The notes under the pieces are model-generated. The model ran no database searches. It was not told where the DNA came from and saw only the letters and a program-made list of their open reading frames with translations. Shown piece by piece: positions 43,770-52,884 of a DNA stretch of 64,000 bases. Numbering within the stretch: position 1 is the stretch's first letter; each line of letters starts with the position of its first letter. The position numbers and the translations under genes were made by a program. This DNA is from Mucilaginibacter sp. UR6-1 (GTDB taxonomy: Bacteria > Bacteroidota > Bacteroidia > Sphingobacteriales > Sphingobacteriaceae), in contig NZ_JAJIWP010000001.1 of the NCBI RefSeq assembly GCF_020880975.1, positions 992,001 through 1,056,000 of the forward strand, in the 5' to 3' direction.

Positions 43770-45584
43770 TTATTTTTTGTTAGTGCCCATTTTACGTACC
43801 ATGGCAACTTCCGCTGAAGTTACAATTTCGGGCGTATTATTAAAATTAGATTTTATATAGGTTAACACCTCGGCCACTTGCGCGTCAGACAGGAAGCTGC
43901 CATGTGCGGGCATCACCTCATTATAAGGCAATCCTTTTACAACAATGGGCCCCTGCAAGCCGTTCAATACGATATTGATCAGCCTGAACTTATCCCAATT
44001 AACCCACTCCGATTGTTCAAGCGGCGGAAAACGGTTCCCGTCGCCCTTGCCGTCGCGCTGGTGGCATGCCACACAATAGGTAGCATAAACTTCGGACGTT
44101 TTGGGCAGGTCTTTAAACAAATTATCCTTTACCTCATCAGGCGTTTTTATGTTTGATGCGGATTGCTTGCGCTTTTGCATACCTGCTAATTGCGCCGCGC
44201 CAAAGGTTTTTTTATTGCCCGTGTATATTACACGCCATATCCTGCCCTTTTCGGTGTCACCAATATATAATGAGCCATCAGCACCTTCAGCAAGTCCCAT
44301 CGGCCGGTATTTAGCATCACGTACGCTTACTATCGGGTCAATTTGAGCGAATCCGTCAGCAAAAACTTCCCATTCACCTGACGGCATACCATCTTTAAAC
44401 GGCACAAATGCGATGATATAGCCAGCCTGCGGATAAGGCGACCTGTTGGTAGCGCCATGAAATGCAATAAAAGCGCCATTTCGATAGCGTTCCGGAAATT
44501 GCTTGCCCTTATAAAACAACAGATCGTTAGGTGCAAAGTGACCGGGGAAACCAATTAACGGCTTTGGCAGCTTAGCGCTATTTCCTTCTTTTACTTTGTC
44601 GCCGCCAAATTCAGGGTTTAGTAGTTTTTTGCCTTTTATCTGGTCGTAATAATAATACGGCCAGCCGCCATCCAAACCTTCATTAACCTTAAAAAACTCT
44701 TCGGCAGGCAGCATGGCGCTTTCCCAGGGCGAATAGGTATCGGGCCATAATAACCTGAAATCATCACGGCCATGATTAACCGTATAAAGCGATCTGCTTT
44801 TCGAGTCCCAATCCAATGCTACAATACTACGCAGGCCGGTGGCATAGCGCGTACCGTCCAATTGCTTTTGATTTAGCTTATTGGCATCAAACCGCCAGAT
44901 GCCGCCATGATCTTTTAGCAGCGGGTTACCTTTATCAACCGAATAAGGGTCGCCCACTCCTTTTGAGCCCGGCACCCGGTTCTTTTCCTGCCCGGCATTT
45001 GATCCGGCACCCCATCCAACATAAATGTGGCCGTCGTTATCAAAAGCTATGGGTTTTGTTTGATGCTCATGGTACGGCGGGTCATCGGCAACAATGGTAT
45101 CTATCTTACCTTCCGGAACTAAAGTTTTGGGATCAAGCTTCATGCGGTAAACCGTAAGCTCCGAGCTAAAATACAGGTAACCGTTATGCACCCGCATGGC
45201 CGTGCCATATGAGTGTCCATCGTATTTACCGAAGGGCTGCACTACATCCATCCGGCCATCGCCATTGGTATCGCGCAGGGCAATATTGCCATAACCATCA
45301 TTCATGTTATGAAAACGTGCCTTAACATAAATATCGCCGTTATTATTTACTGCGATGTGCCTGGCACGTGCCTTTAAGCTATCCACAGCAACCAAGGCCC
45401 TGAAACCATCGGGCAAATAAAGGCCGCCATTATCAGCATCAGGCCTGGGCAGTTTATCCTTATCATTATACCATGTAAAAGCGGTAAAAACAAACAGGCA
45501 CCCTGCGCCTATTATTTTAAGCTTGCGGCCTTTTAAAAATTTTATACTATGCAATTCTTTTATACTCAGATTTACTGGCTTCAT
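43770..45584 (-). CDS. PQQ-dependent sugar dehydrogenase fused to cytochrome c
   Basis: A 604-residue exported oxidoreductase. An N-terminal membrane anchor (LKIIGAGCLFVFTAFTW, about 22-38) is followed by a six-bladed PQQ propeller of the sorbosone/glucose-dehydrogenase type (about 55-465). Landmarks include NDGYGNIALRDTNGDGRMD, YHEHQTKPIAFD and YTVNHGRDDF. The C-terminal domain is a class I cytochrome c: heme site CVACH (504-508) and likely axial Met in NEVMPAHG (Met558). Electrons from the sugar would pass to this heme and then to the respiratory chain. The SMP-30 gene is one base downstream. Confidence 0.88.
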   Translation of the reverse strand: MKPVNLSIKELHSIKFLKGRKLKIIGAGCLFVFTAFTWYNDKDKLPRPDADNGGLYLPDGFRALVAVDSLKARARHIAVNNNGDIYVKARFHNMNDGYGNIALRDTNGDGRMDVVQPFGKYDGHSYGTAMRVHNGYLYFSSELTVYRMKLDPKTLVPEGKIDTIVADDPPYHEHQTKPIAFDNDGHIYVGWGAGSNAGQEKNRVPGSKGVGDPYSVDKGNPLLKDHGGIWRFDANKLNQKQLDGTRYATGLRSIVALDWDSKSRSLYTVNHGRDDFRLLWPDTYSPWESAMLPAEEFFKVNEGLDGGWPYYYYDQIKGKKLLNPEFGGDKVKEGNSAKLPKPLIGFPGHFAPNDLLFYKGKQFPERYRNGAFIAFHGATNRSPYPQAGYIIAFVPFKDGMPSGEWEVFADGFAQIDPIVSVRDAKYRPMGLAEGADGSLYIGDTEKGRIWRVIYTGNKKTFGAAQLAGMQKRKQSASNIKTPDEVKDNLFKDLPKTSEVYATYCVACHQRDGKGDGNRFPPLEQSEWVNWDKFRLINIVLNGLQGPIVVKGLPYNEVMPAHGSFLSDAQVAEVLTYIKSNFNNTPEIVTSAEVAMVRKMGTNKK

Positions 45585-45892
45585 GTATCATTTGGTGGTT
45601 AATAATGGTTTTAGTACGCTGAAACTTTAAAAAAGAACATAAGCCACTCCATCAAACAACACTATTCACTAAAAGAAAAGAATGGCAAACAAAAGGTAGA
45701 TTTACGTTAAAGACACATTGAGTTTACATATCGACTAATGAGAACGTAAAAAATTACAAACTTTTTTATTAACCGATTAGATTTTAGAGATGGTATCAAA
45801 AAGAATAATACATACCATTTTTAAAAATAGTATATAAACTGAACGTAATGTTTTAAAACAACATTTTAATAGCTTATATTGGTAAGTTGAAT
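45585..45892. other. Divergent intergenic region upstream of the ECF sigma gene
   Basis: About 308 bp, AT-rich, between the sugar dehydrogenase (minus) and the sigma factor (plus). I see no coding frame. A minus-strand near-match to the -7 motif exists in ACAAAAGGTAG (45691-45701), but its spacing is one base too long. No convincing plus-strand housekeeping promoter was found. Confidence 0.45.
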
Positions 45893-46471
45893 ATGTATAC
45901 CAAAAGCTTATATCATGCTGATGATAAAGAATTGCTTTACCTGCTTGGACAAGGCAGCAAGCAGGCTTTTGATATTTTGTATGATAAATATTGGAAAAAA
46001 GTATACAATGCCGCTTACAAACGGCTTAATGATACCGTATATGCGCAGGATATAGCCCAGGATGTTTTTGTTCAATTATGGACCAGGGCCAGCAAAGCAC
46101 CTATTGATAATTTGCCTGCTTATTTGGCTGTCGCGGCGCGCAACGGTGTATTTAAGCATATGGAAAAACAAAGCCGCTTTGCCGACCTGCCCGACGCACC
46201 TGTACACATTGAAGGCATTGATAAAGCTGACGAACGGTTGCTTTTCAGCGAATTTCATAAAGCCTTTTACCAATTAATAGAAACTTTACCTACGCAACAG
46301 CGTATCATCTTCAAAATGCGCTTTGAAGATGACCTCACGAGTGCAGAAATTGCGGAAGCACTGCAAATTTCACCTAAAACTGTGCGCAATCAAATAGGGA
46401 AAGCTCTTACCACTATTAAATCATCATTACTTGTTATTCAGTTAATGGTATATTTTTATCAGCAGCGTTAA
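45893..46471 (+). CDS. ECF sigma factor, Bacteroidota FecI-like family
   Basis: A 192-residue RNA polymerase sigma-70 factor of the extracytoplasmic-function type, paired with the FecR-like gene that follows. Region 2 contains FDILYDKYWKKVYNAAYKRL and YAQDIAQDVFVQLW. Region 4 has QQRIIFKMRFEDDLTSAEIA and LQISPKTVRNQIGKAL, with the C-terminal hydrophobic end typical of this Bacteroidota family. The ATG at 45893 is preferred over a TTG two codons upstream (45887). It should drive the SusC/SusD operon when substrate binds SusC. Confidence 0.92.
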   Translation: MYTKSLYHADDKELLYLLGQGSKQAFDILYDKYWKKVYNAAYKRLNDTVYAQDIAQDVFVQLWTRASKAPIDNLPAYLAVAARNGVFKHMEKQSRFADLPDAPVHIEGIDKADERLLFSEFHKAFYQLIETLPTQQRIIFKMRFEDDLTSAEIAEALQISPKTVRNQIGKALTTIKSSLLVIQLMVYFYQQR

Positions 46472-46608
46472 AATAACATCAGCCATACTCTTTATTTTTA
46501 CAATTACATCAAGTAATGTTATCTCACTTTGAATTTTTTGTAAAAAAATTCAAAACTGCGTGGGCTATTTTCAAATTTTCGACTCATATCATTATAAAAT
46601 CATTTTTA

Positions 46609-47772
46609 ATGAACGATCTGGAAAAACGATACTTTACTGATCTGCTCAAAAAATACCGCACAGGTAAGGCAACCGAGGAGGAAACAAACTTTTTGATAGC
46701 CTACTATAACGTATTTGAGATAAGTGAAGATATTGTTGATGACAACAACGATGAAGATTACATCCCGGTTAAGCAACTTATTAAAAACAGGGTTGATAAA
46801 CAAATAGGCTTTAAGGATAAAAACCATTTTAAATCGGTATGGTTGAGGTATGCCGCCGCGGCTGTTATTTTAATCGGTATAACAGTTGGCGGCTATGCCT
46901 TGCTGCAAAACAAAGCTCAAAAACAAATTGCCGGTGTTGTACACGATGCGGCCCCCGGTAGTAACAAAGCAGTACTTACTCTGGCCAACGGGCAGCGTAT
47001 AGTACTTGATGATAGCGGCAAGGGCGAAATTGCCAAACAACCCGGCATCAGCATAACAAAAACTGCCGACGGGCAAATTGTTTACCAGGTAACCAACGCA
47101 CAGGCAAACGCTGGCGAACAAGCTGTACAAAACACCTTCAGTACCCCAAAGGGCGGCCAATACAATATTATACTGCCCGATGGAACGCGTGTATTTTTAA
47201 ACGCGGCATCAACCCTTACATATCCATCATATTTTTCGGGGAGTGAGCGGTTAGTGAGTCTTACCGGCGAAGCTTACTTTGAAGTTGCAAAAAATAAGAG
47301 TATGCCTTTCAGGGTTCGTTCTCAAGGTCAAACTGTTGAAGTATTAGGCACGCACTTTAATATAAACGCTTATGCTGATGAGCAAAGCATCAAAACCACT
47401 TTGCTTGAGGGTGCCGTAAAGGTTTTAAACAATACTTCATCAGTAACAATTACGCCGGGGCAGCAGGCTGTAGTTACCGGCAATACCATTACACGGCATG
47501 ATGTTGATACCGGCGAGGAAACAGCCTGGAAAGATGGCGTGTTCGCATTTGAAGATGCTGATCTGCGATCGGTAATGCGGCAAATATCACGTTGGTACGA
47601 TGTAGATGTAGTTTATGATGATAATTTGCCTGATGATAAATTTTACGGCGAAATATCACGCAACAGCAAACTATCAGAAGTATTTAAGATACTGGAACTT
47701 AACAATTTTAAATTCAGGATAAACGGCAAAACGGTAACCGTATCGTACGCCGGTAAAGGCCTGGCAAACTAA
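46609..47772 (+). CDS. FecR-family anti-sigma factor with DUF4974
   Basis: A 387-residue inner-membrane sensor controlling the ECF sigma factor. A short cytoplasmic domain (about 1-80) precedes one TM helix (RYAAAAVILIGITVGGYALL, about 85-104), followed by the periplasmic FecR region: GGQYNIILPDGTRVFLNAAS, then VSLTGEAYFEVAKNK. The C-terminal DUF4974 domain (about 315-385) contains WYDVDVVYDDNLPDD and the ELNNFKFRINGKTVTV end. It receives the signal through the STN domain of the SusC protein. I chose the ATG at 46609; the frame to 46516 adds 31 unlikely residues. Confidence 0.92.
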   Translation: MNDLEKRYFTDLLKKYRTGKATEEETNFLIAYYNVFEISEDIVDDNNDEDYIPVKQLIKNRVDKQIGFKDKNHFKSVWLRYAAAAVILIGITVGGYALLQNKAQKQIAGVVHDAAPGSNKAVLTLANGQRIVLDDSGKGEIAKQPGISITKTADGQIVYQVTNAQANAGEQAVQNTFSTPKGGQYNIILPDGTRVFLNAASTLTYPSYFSGSERLVSLTGEAYFEVAKNKSMPFRVRSQGQTVEVLGTHFNINAYADEQSIKTTLLEGAVKVLNNTSSVTITPGQQAVVTGNTITRHDVDTGEETAWKDGVFAFEDADLRSVMRQISRWYDVDVVYDDNLPDDKFYGEISRNSKLSEVFKILELNNFKFRINGKTVTVSYAGKGLAN

Positions 47773-47868
47773 ACCCTATACTAATTTAGCTAACTGATTT
47801 TTAACCCTTAACAATTACTGAATGATTAAACTGCTACGTAAGCGACAATAACTCCCCCGACATGACAT

Positions 47869-47902
47869 AAAAAAAGCCGGAAGCCTCTCACCGCTCCCGG
47901 CT
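47869..47902 (-). terminator. Intrinsic terminator on the strand opposite susC
   Basis: On the minus strand AGCCGGGAGC (47902-47893) pairs with GCTTCCGGCT (47884-47875) as a 10-bp stem with one G-U pair and an 8-nt loop, then a T-run (47874-47869). In plus-strand RNA the G-U pair becomes an A-C mismatch and no T-run follows, so the direction is minus. No minus-strand gene precedes it, which points to an antisense RNA. Confidence 0.8.
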
Positions 47903-47955
47903 ATAAAAAGGTCAGCAGCAATAGTTTACGCAATGCTGCTTTTATTAACCCAATT
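47869..47955 (-). ncRNA. Predicted cis-antisense sRNA opposite the susC leader
   Basis: A complete transcription unit on the minus strand: promoter at 47961-47990, predicted start near 47955 and terminator at 47869-47902, giving an RNA of about 87 nt. The 5' part holds a stem GCAGCA/TGCTGC (47934-47939 with 47915-47920). The 3' part is the terminator hairpin. The RNA would be perfectly complementary to the last ~100 nt of the susC leader, ending just ahead of the start codon. Antisense sRNAs of this size and position (DonS type) are known to repress sigma/anti-sigma-controlled SusC operons in Bacteroides. Presence of the RNA here is inferred from sequence only. Confidence 0.55.
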
Positions 47956-47960
47956 CTATT

Positions 47961-47990
47961 CAAAAGTATGAAATTAAAATTTCTTTACAA
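47961..47990 (-). promoter_or_regulatory. Minus-strand promoter overlapping the susC start codon
   Basis: The minus strand reads TTG (47990-47988), 19 nt, then TACTTTTG (47968-47961). This fits the Bacteroidota primary-sigma consensus of TTTG, 19-21 nt, TAnnTTTG, with an exact -7 match. It points away from susC and overlaps its ATG (47968-47970). The terminator about 60 bp beyond supports it being real. Confidence 0.6.
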
Positions 47991-50900
47991 CGCCGTATTG
48001 CCCATACGGCGGGTAAAGTACAAACTATTATTAGTGATGAAACTCACTACAATATTGCTGCTTATTGGAACTTTACACCTGTCGGCGGCATCGTATTCGC
48101 AAACGGTTAGCATTTCGAGGCAAAACGCCACGCTCGAAACCGTATTTAAGGATATTAAAAAACAAACCGGCTATTTGTTTTTCTATAACGGAAAAATAAA
48201 TACCAAAAGCCCGCGGCTTAATGTTGACCTTAAAAATGTAACACTTGATGAGGCACTGAATTTTTGCCTGTCGCGCTATAACCTTACTTATACTATAGTA
48301 GATAAAACCATAGTGGTGCGCAACAAAGCGCCCGAGGCCGGTGAAACAGTTGCAACCGCACCTAAAGCAAAGTTTCAGCTATCAGGCAAGGTAATTGCCG
48401 CTGATAGTAAAGAGGCTTTACCGGGTGTTAACATCGCGGTTAAAGGGAACAGCGCCGCATGGGCGCAAACCAATAACAAAGGCGAATTTAAATTAATGGT
48501 TGATGCAGGCGATGTATTAACCTTCAGCTTTATTGGCTTTAAAACCAAAGAAGTAACCGTTACCGATGGTAAACCGATAACCGTATCGCTCGAAACACAG
48601 GTAAACACCGTAAGCGATGTGGTTGTAACCGGCTATCAAACCTTAAAAAAGGATACTTACACCGGTAACGCCATCACCATTACCGGCGACGATCTGCGCA
48701 AGTTCAATTCACAGAACATTTTAAAGGGTGTGGCGGCGTCTGATCCTTCATTCAGGATACTGGAAAACAATTTGGCCGGATCAAACCCGAACAATTTGCC
48801 GAGGATAAACATTCGCGGCGCTACGGCACTGCCATCAATAACTGACCAGATAGACCGCAACAACCTTTCAAGCACTTATAACCTGCCAACTTTTATTTTA
48901 GATGGGTTTGAAGTTTCGCTGCAAAAGGTGACCGACCTTGACATTAACCGCATTGAAAGCGTAACCCTGTTAAAGGATGCCGCAGCTACGGCCATATACG
49001 GATCGCGCGCTGCCAATGGTGTAATGGTAATTACTACCAAAGCACCTGTACCGGGCAGATTACAATTGACCTATAATTATGAGCTTAACGCTACCGCCCC
49101 CGACCTGAGCGGCTATCATGTACTTAACGCATCCGAAAAACTGCACTACGAAGAGCTCGCGGGTTTATATGTAAGCGGCGGCATCTCCGGCGGATCGCAG
49201 GATGAACTGACCAATCAATACTACAATAAACTTAAAAACGTGGTGAGTGGCGTTGATACTTATTGGCTATCGCAACCTTTACGTAATACTTATGGCCAAA
49301 AGCACGGCATTTACGCACAGGGCGGCGACTCCACCTTCAGGTACGGTGTTGACCTTCGCTATCAAACCAATCCGGGTGTAATGAAGGGTTCAAACCGCGA
49401 CCGTTACAGTGGCGGCATGAGCTTCACTTACAACCCTTCAAAAAAACTGATATTCCGTAATGACCTGACCATAACACAGGTAAATGCCCAAAATTCAAAA
49501 TACGGCGACTTTTCAACCTACGTATACATGAACCCTTACTACCCTATTTATGGTGATAACGGGCAAATGATACGTGAACTGGCTAACTGGAACGTGAATA
49601 CAGGCGGGCAAGGGGCCGATCAGTATCAAAACCGTCCGGTTTATAACCCATTGTTTGAATCTACTTTGGGCAATTTTGATAAATCGTCTTACCTTGAGAT
49701 CATCGATGCCATGTCGGTAGACTGGTTCATCAGCAAATCACTCCGTTTAAAGGGTTTGGTTAGCCTTAACAAAACAAAAAGTACCGCCGACAAATTTGCT
49801 TCGCCGCTTAATAACGAGTTTTATGAGCAACCGATCAGCGAAATAAAAGATCGCGGCAGATACAACTATTCAAGCAATGATCTGCTGGGTATTGATGGTA
49901 ACGTAAGGTTGTTATACAACAAGCTGATGGGCGACCACGCCATAAACTTTAACCTGGGTGTAAACGTAACATCTGATGATTATGACAACAAGAGCTTTGA
50001 GGCCCGCGGCTTTACAAACGACAGGTTTACTAACATAGGTTTTGCGCGTACGTACACACCTAACTCGGCGCCGTTCGGCAGCATATCAACCAGCAGGCTT
50101 ATCGGCTCGTTCGCATCGTTAAATTACTCGTACAAAAACAAATACCTGCTTGATGCCAGCTACCGCCTGGATGGCTCATCCGCCTTTGGTAGCGAGCGAC
50201 GTTTCGCCCCTTTCTGGAGCGCCGGCTTAGGCTGGAACATACACCGCGAAAGCTTTTTAGAAGGCAGCGTTATATCACGGTTAAAAGTTACCGGTAGCGC
50301 CGGTATGACAGGTTCGGTTGAGTTTCCGCCGTACCTTTCAAAATCCATATACAGCTACCAAAGCTCAAATTGGTACTCAACAGGCATAGGTGCCATTGTT
50401 AACGGTTACGGCAATGAAGGCCTTGAATGGCAACGTACCAATGAATACCAGGCACGCCTTGAGTTAGGGCTATTTAACGACAAGCTGGTAATTACACCGA
50501 TATATTACTACAAGCTTACCAAAGGCTTATTAACCGATATTAACCTTGCACCATCAACCGGTTTTAGCACTTATAAAGAGAACCTGGGCAACATGGCTAA
50601 CGAGGGCTACGAGGTGTATTTAACCATGAACGCCTATAAAACCAAGGATTGGAATGTGAACGTGGTAGGTAACCTTGCGCACAATACCAACAAGATTGTA
50701 AAAATTGCCAACTCGTTAAAGGCCTATAACCAGTCTATTGACGATTTTCAGCAAAACCCGGCTAACAAGCTGCAAGGCACGCCATTGCTGCGTTACAACG
50801 AAGGGCAATCACTCAATACCATTTACGCTGTAAAATCATTAGGTATTGACCCGGAGAACGGCAAGGAGATCTATGTAAAAAAGGATGGCTCGCTTACCTA

Positions 50901-51393
50901 TATTTATGATGTTAAGGACACCCAGCCTGTAGCCAACGCTACGCCAACCGTATCGGGCAATTTTGGCGGCAACATTACATACAAGCAATTTCAATTAAGC
51001 TTTAGCCTGTATTATACGCTTGGCGGGCAGATATATAACCAAACATTGGTTGACCGTGTAGAGAATGCCGATCCACGCTTTAATGTTGACCGCCGCGCGC
51101 TTGAACAGCGCTGGGTTAAACCGGGCGATGTTACGTTTTACAAAAACATTGCCGACCATAGCGTAACCCAGGCATCATCCCGCTTTATACAAAAGGAAAA
51201 TCGTATCGAGCTGCAATCGGTATATCTATCATACGATATGAAGAAGGAGGTTGCCCGCAAAATAGGCATGCAAACTTTGCGCCCGTCCATCACCATGAAT
51301 GATATTTTCCGGGCATCATCTATCGAGATTGAACGTGGTATAAGCTACCCTTTTGCACGTAACATCACATTTGCATTACTGGCCACATTTTAA
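47968..51393 (+). CDS. SusC/RagA-type TonB-linked outer-membrane transporter with STN domain
   Basis: A 1141-residue outer-membrane importer that partners the SusD protein. The long N-terminus (KLLLVMKLTTILLLIGTLHL) is the normal form for this family, so I keep the ATG at 47968. After the signal come an STN domain (about 45-115, with TLETVFKDIKKQTGYLFFYN), which signals to FecR, and a carboxypeptidase-like domain (about 137-212). The plug contains VVVTGYQTLKKDTYTGN and SVTLLKDAAATAIYGSRAAN, and a 22-strand-type barrel ends in ARNITFALLATF. The ligand is probably an oligomer taken up by TonB energy. It starts the operon after the sigma/FecR pair. Confidence 0.95.
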   Translation: MKLKFLYNAVLPIRRVKYKLLLVMKLTTILLLIGTLHLSAASYSQTVSISRQNATLETVFKDIKKQTGYLFFYNGKINTKSPRLNVDLKNVTLDEALNFCLSRYNLTYTIVDKTIVVRNKAPEAGETVATAPKAKFQLSGKVIAADSKEALPGVNIAVKGNSAAWAQTNNKGEFKLMVDAGDVLTFSFIGFKTKEVTVTDGKPITVSLETQVNTVSDVVVTGYQTLKKDTYTGNAITITGDDLRKFNSQNILKGVAASDPSFRILENNLAGSNPNNLPRINIRGATALPSITDQIDRNNLSSTYNLPTFILDGFEVSLQKVTDLDINRIESVTLLKDAAATAIYGSRAANGVMVITTKAPVPGRLQLTYNYELNATAPDLSGYHVLNASEKLHYEELAGLYVSGGISGGSQDELTNQYYNKLKNVVSGVDTYWLSQPLRNTYGQKHGIYAQGGDSTFRYGVDLRYQTNPGVMKGSNRDRYSGGMSFTYNPSKKLIFRNDLTITQVNAQNSKYGDFSTYVYMNPYYPIYGDNGQMIRELANWNVNTGGQGADQYQNRPVYNPLFESTLGNFDKSSYLEIIDAMSVDWFISKSLRLKGLVSLNKTKSTADKFASPLNNEFYEQPISEIKDRGRYNYSSNDLLGIDGNVRLLYNKLMGDHAINFNLGVNVTSDDYDNKSFEARGFTNDRFTNIGFARTYTPNSAPFGSISTSRLIGSFASLNYSYKNKYLLDASYRLDGSSAFGSERRFAPFWSAGLGWNIHRESFLEGSVISRLKVTGSAGMTGSVEFPPYLSKSIYSYQSSNWYSTGIGAIVNGYGNEGLEWQRTNEYQARLELGLFNDKLVITPIYYYKLTKGLLTDINLAPSTGFSTYKENLGNMANEGYEVYLTMNAYKTKDWNVNVVGNLAHNTNKIVKIANSLKAYNQSIDDFQQNPANKLQGTPLLRYNEGQSLNTIYAVKSLGIDPENGKEIYVKKDGSLTYIYDVKDTQPVANATPTVSGNFGGNITYKQFQLSFSLYYTLGGQIYNQTLVDRVENADPRFNVDRRALEQRWVKPGDVTFYKNIADHSVTQASSRFIQKENRIELQSVYLSYDMKKEVARKIGMQTLRPSITMNDIFRASSIEIERGISYPFARNITFALLATF

Positions 51394-51404
51394 ATGATGA
51401 GTAA

Positions 51405-52877
51405 ATGAAAAAATTGATCTATATACTAACCCTGCTCGCCCTTACATCGTGCAACAAATTCCTGGATGTAAAGCCGGAATCGCAAATTGATAAGGACGAG
51501 CTTTTTACCACCGAAGAAGGTTATAAGGAAGCGCTGAACGGCGTGTATACCTTTTGCTCGTCGCAATCATTATACGGCGAAAACCTTACATACGGCAACC
51601 TTGACATACTGGCGCAAAACTATGAGTTTACTGACCTTAGCTTACGCCGTATAGCCAATTTTGATTATGAATATCCGGCTATGGTTGGATTTCGTAACAC
51701 GGTGTGGGCTAACACCTACCGCGCCATTGCCAACTGTAACTATATCCTTGAAAATATTGATGCCCGCAGATCACTTTTCAGCGGTAACAACTACCAGTTA
51801 ATTAAGGGCGAAACACTGTTGCTGCGCGCTTACCTGCATTTTGATATGCTGCGCCTGTTCGCGCCATCGTATAAAAGCAACCCGGCAGCCAGGGGTATAC
51901 CTTATGTAACAAAGGTATCAACCCAAAGCACGCCCTTTTCAACCGTTGCTGAATCTGTTGACAAGGTAATAGCTGAACTTAACGAAGCTAAGGCTTTGCT
52001 TAAAGATGTTGACCCGATCGTATCGGGCTACCAGGTAGGTTACCCATCTGATCTGGGCTCGCCCGAGGTTAATAACCCTGATCTTTTTATGCAAAACAGG
52101 CGGCACCGCATGAATTATTTTACCGCCTGCGGTGAACTGGCCCGTGCATATTTGTATAAAAACGATATGGCAAATGCCCTTGTTAACACACGTATCATTA
52201 TCAATTCAAACCGTTTCCCGTGGACTGCTGAGGCAGACTTTTTTGAACAGGATGTTACCAAACGCGACCGTATATTTTACAAAGAACTCATAAGCGCATG
52301 GTATGTAAACGATAATAAAGGTATAAGGGACAGGCTTATCGATATTTTCTCAGACAAGAACCCTACCTACGCGCCTACCTCGGCATTGATAGATGACATA
52401 TACGAGCGCGCGCAATCAGGCGCTGATGACTGGCGGTACAAGCAATGGTATTTCAGAACAACCATCGAATCGGGCAGCTCTGAGCGTTCGTTACTTCAAA
52501 AATATATTTCGAACACTACGCCTACGCCAAACAGGCACCCGCTGGTAATGCCAACATTGCGCCTGAGCGAAATTTATTACATAGCCGCAGAGGCAAGCTT
52601 TGATACTAACCCTACCGAAGCTGTAGAATATTTTAATGCCTTACGCCGCCACAGGGGTATTGGCGAAGCGGTTAGCGCGCAAATTACCAAGGAAGATTTT
52701 ATAAGTAAACTGGTGGTTGATGCCCGTAAGGAGTTTTATGGAGAAAGCCAGATATTTTATATGTATAAACGCCTTAACCGCGCAGTTAAGGTATCGGCAA
52801 CGATAAACATCCCACCGTCTGACAGGATATTCGTGCTGCCACTACCTACCGATGAGGAAGCTTACCGCAATAACTAA
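51405..52877 (+). CDS. SusD/RagB-family surface lipoprotein
   Basis: A 490-residue lid for the SusC pore. The lipoprotein signal is LTLLALTSCNKFLDVKPESQ (Cys16). The SusD N-terminal region contains TTEEGYKEALNGVY and NCNYILENIDA. TPR helices include IKGETLLLRAYLHFDMLRLF, the usual family signature. The C-terminal part includes LRLSEIYYIAAEASF and VDARKEFYGESQIFYMYKRL. It follows susC by 11 bp and its 3' end overlaps the first codons of an alternative start of the next gene. The ligand is not evident. Confidence 0.94.
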   Translation: MKKLIYILTLLALTSCNKFLDVKPESQIDKDELFTTEEGYKEALNGVYTFCSSQSLYGENLTYGNLDILAQNYEFTDLSLRRIANFDYEYPAMVGFRNTVWANTYRAIANCNYILENIDARRSLFSGNNYQLIKGETLLLRAYLHFDMLRLFAPSYKSNPAARGIPYVTKVSTQSTPFSTVAESVDKVIAELNEAKALLKDVDPIVSGYQVGYPSDLGSPEVNNPDLFMQNRRHRMNYFTACGELARAYLYKNDMANALVNTRIIINSNRFPWTAEADFFEQDVTKRDRIFYKELISAWYVNDNKGIRDRLIDIFSDKNPTYAPTSALIDDIYERAQSGADDWRYKQWYFRTTIESGSSERSLLQKYISNTTPTPNRHPLVMPTLRLSEIYYIAAEASFDTNPTEAVEYFNALRRHRGIGEAVSAQITKEDFISKLVVDARKEFYGESQIFYMYKRLNRAVKVSATINIPPSDRIFVLPLPTDEEAYRNN

Positions 52878-52884
52878 TTTAACG

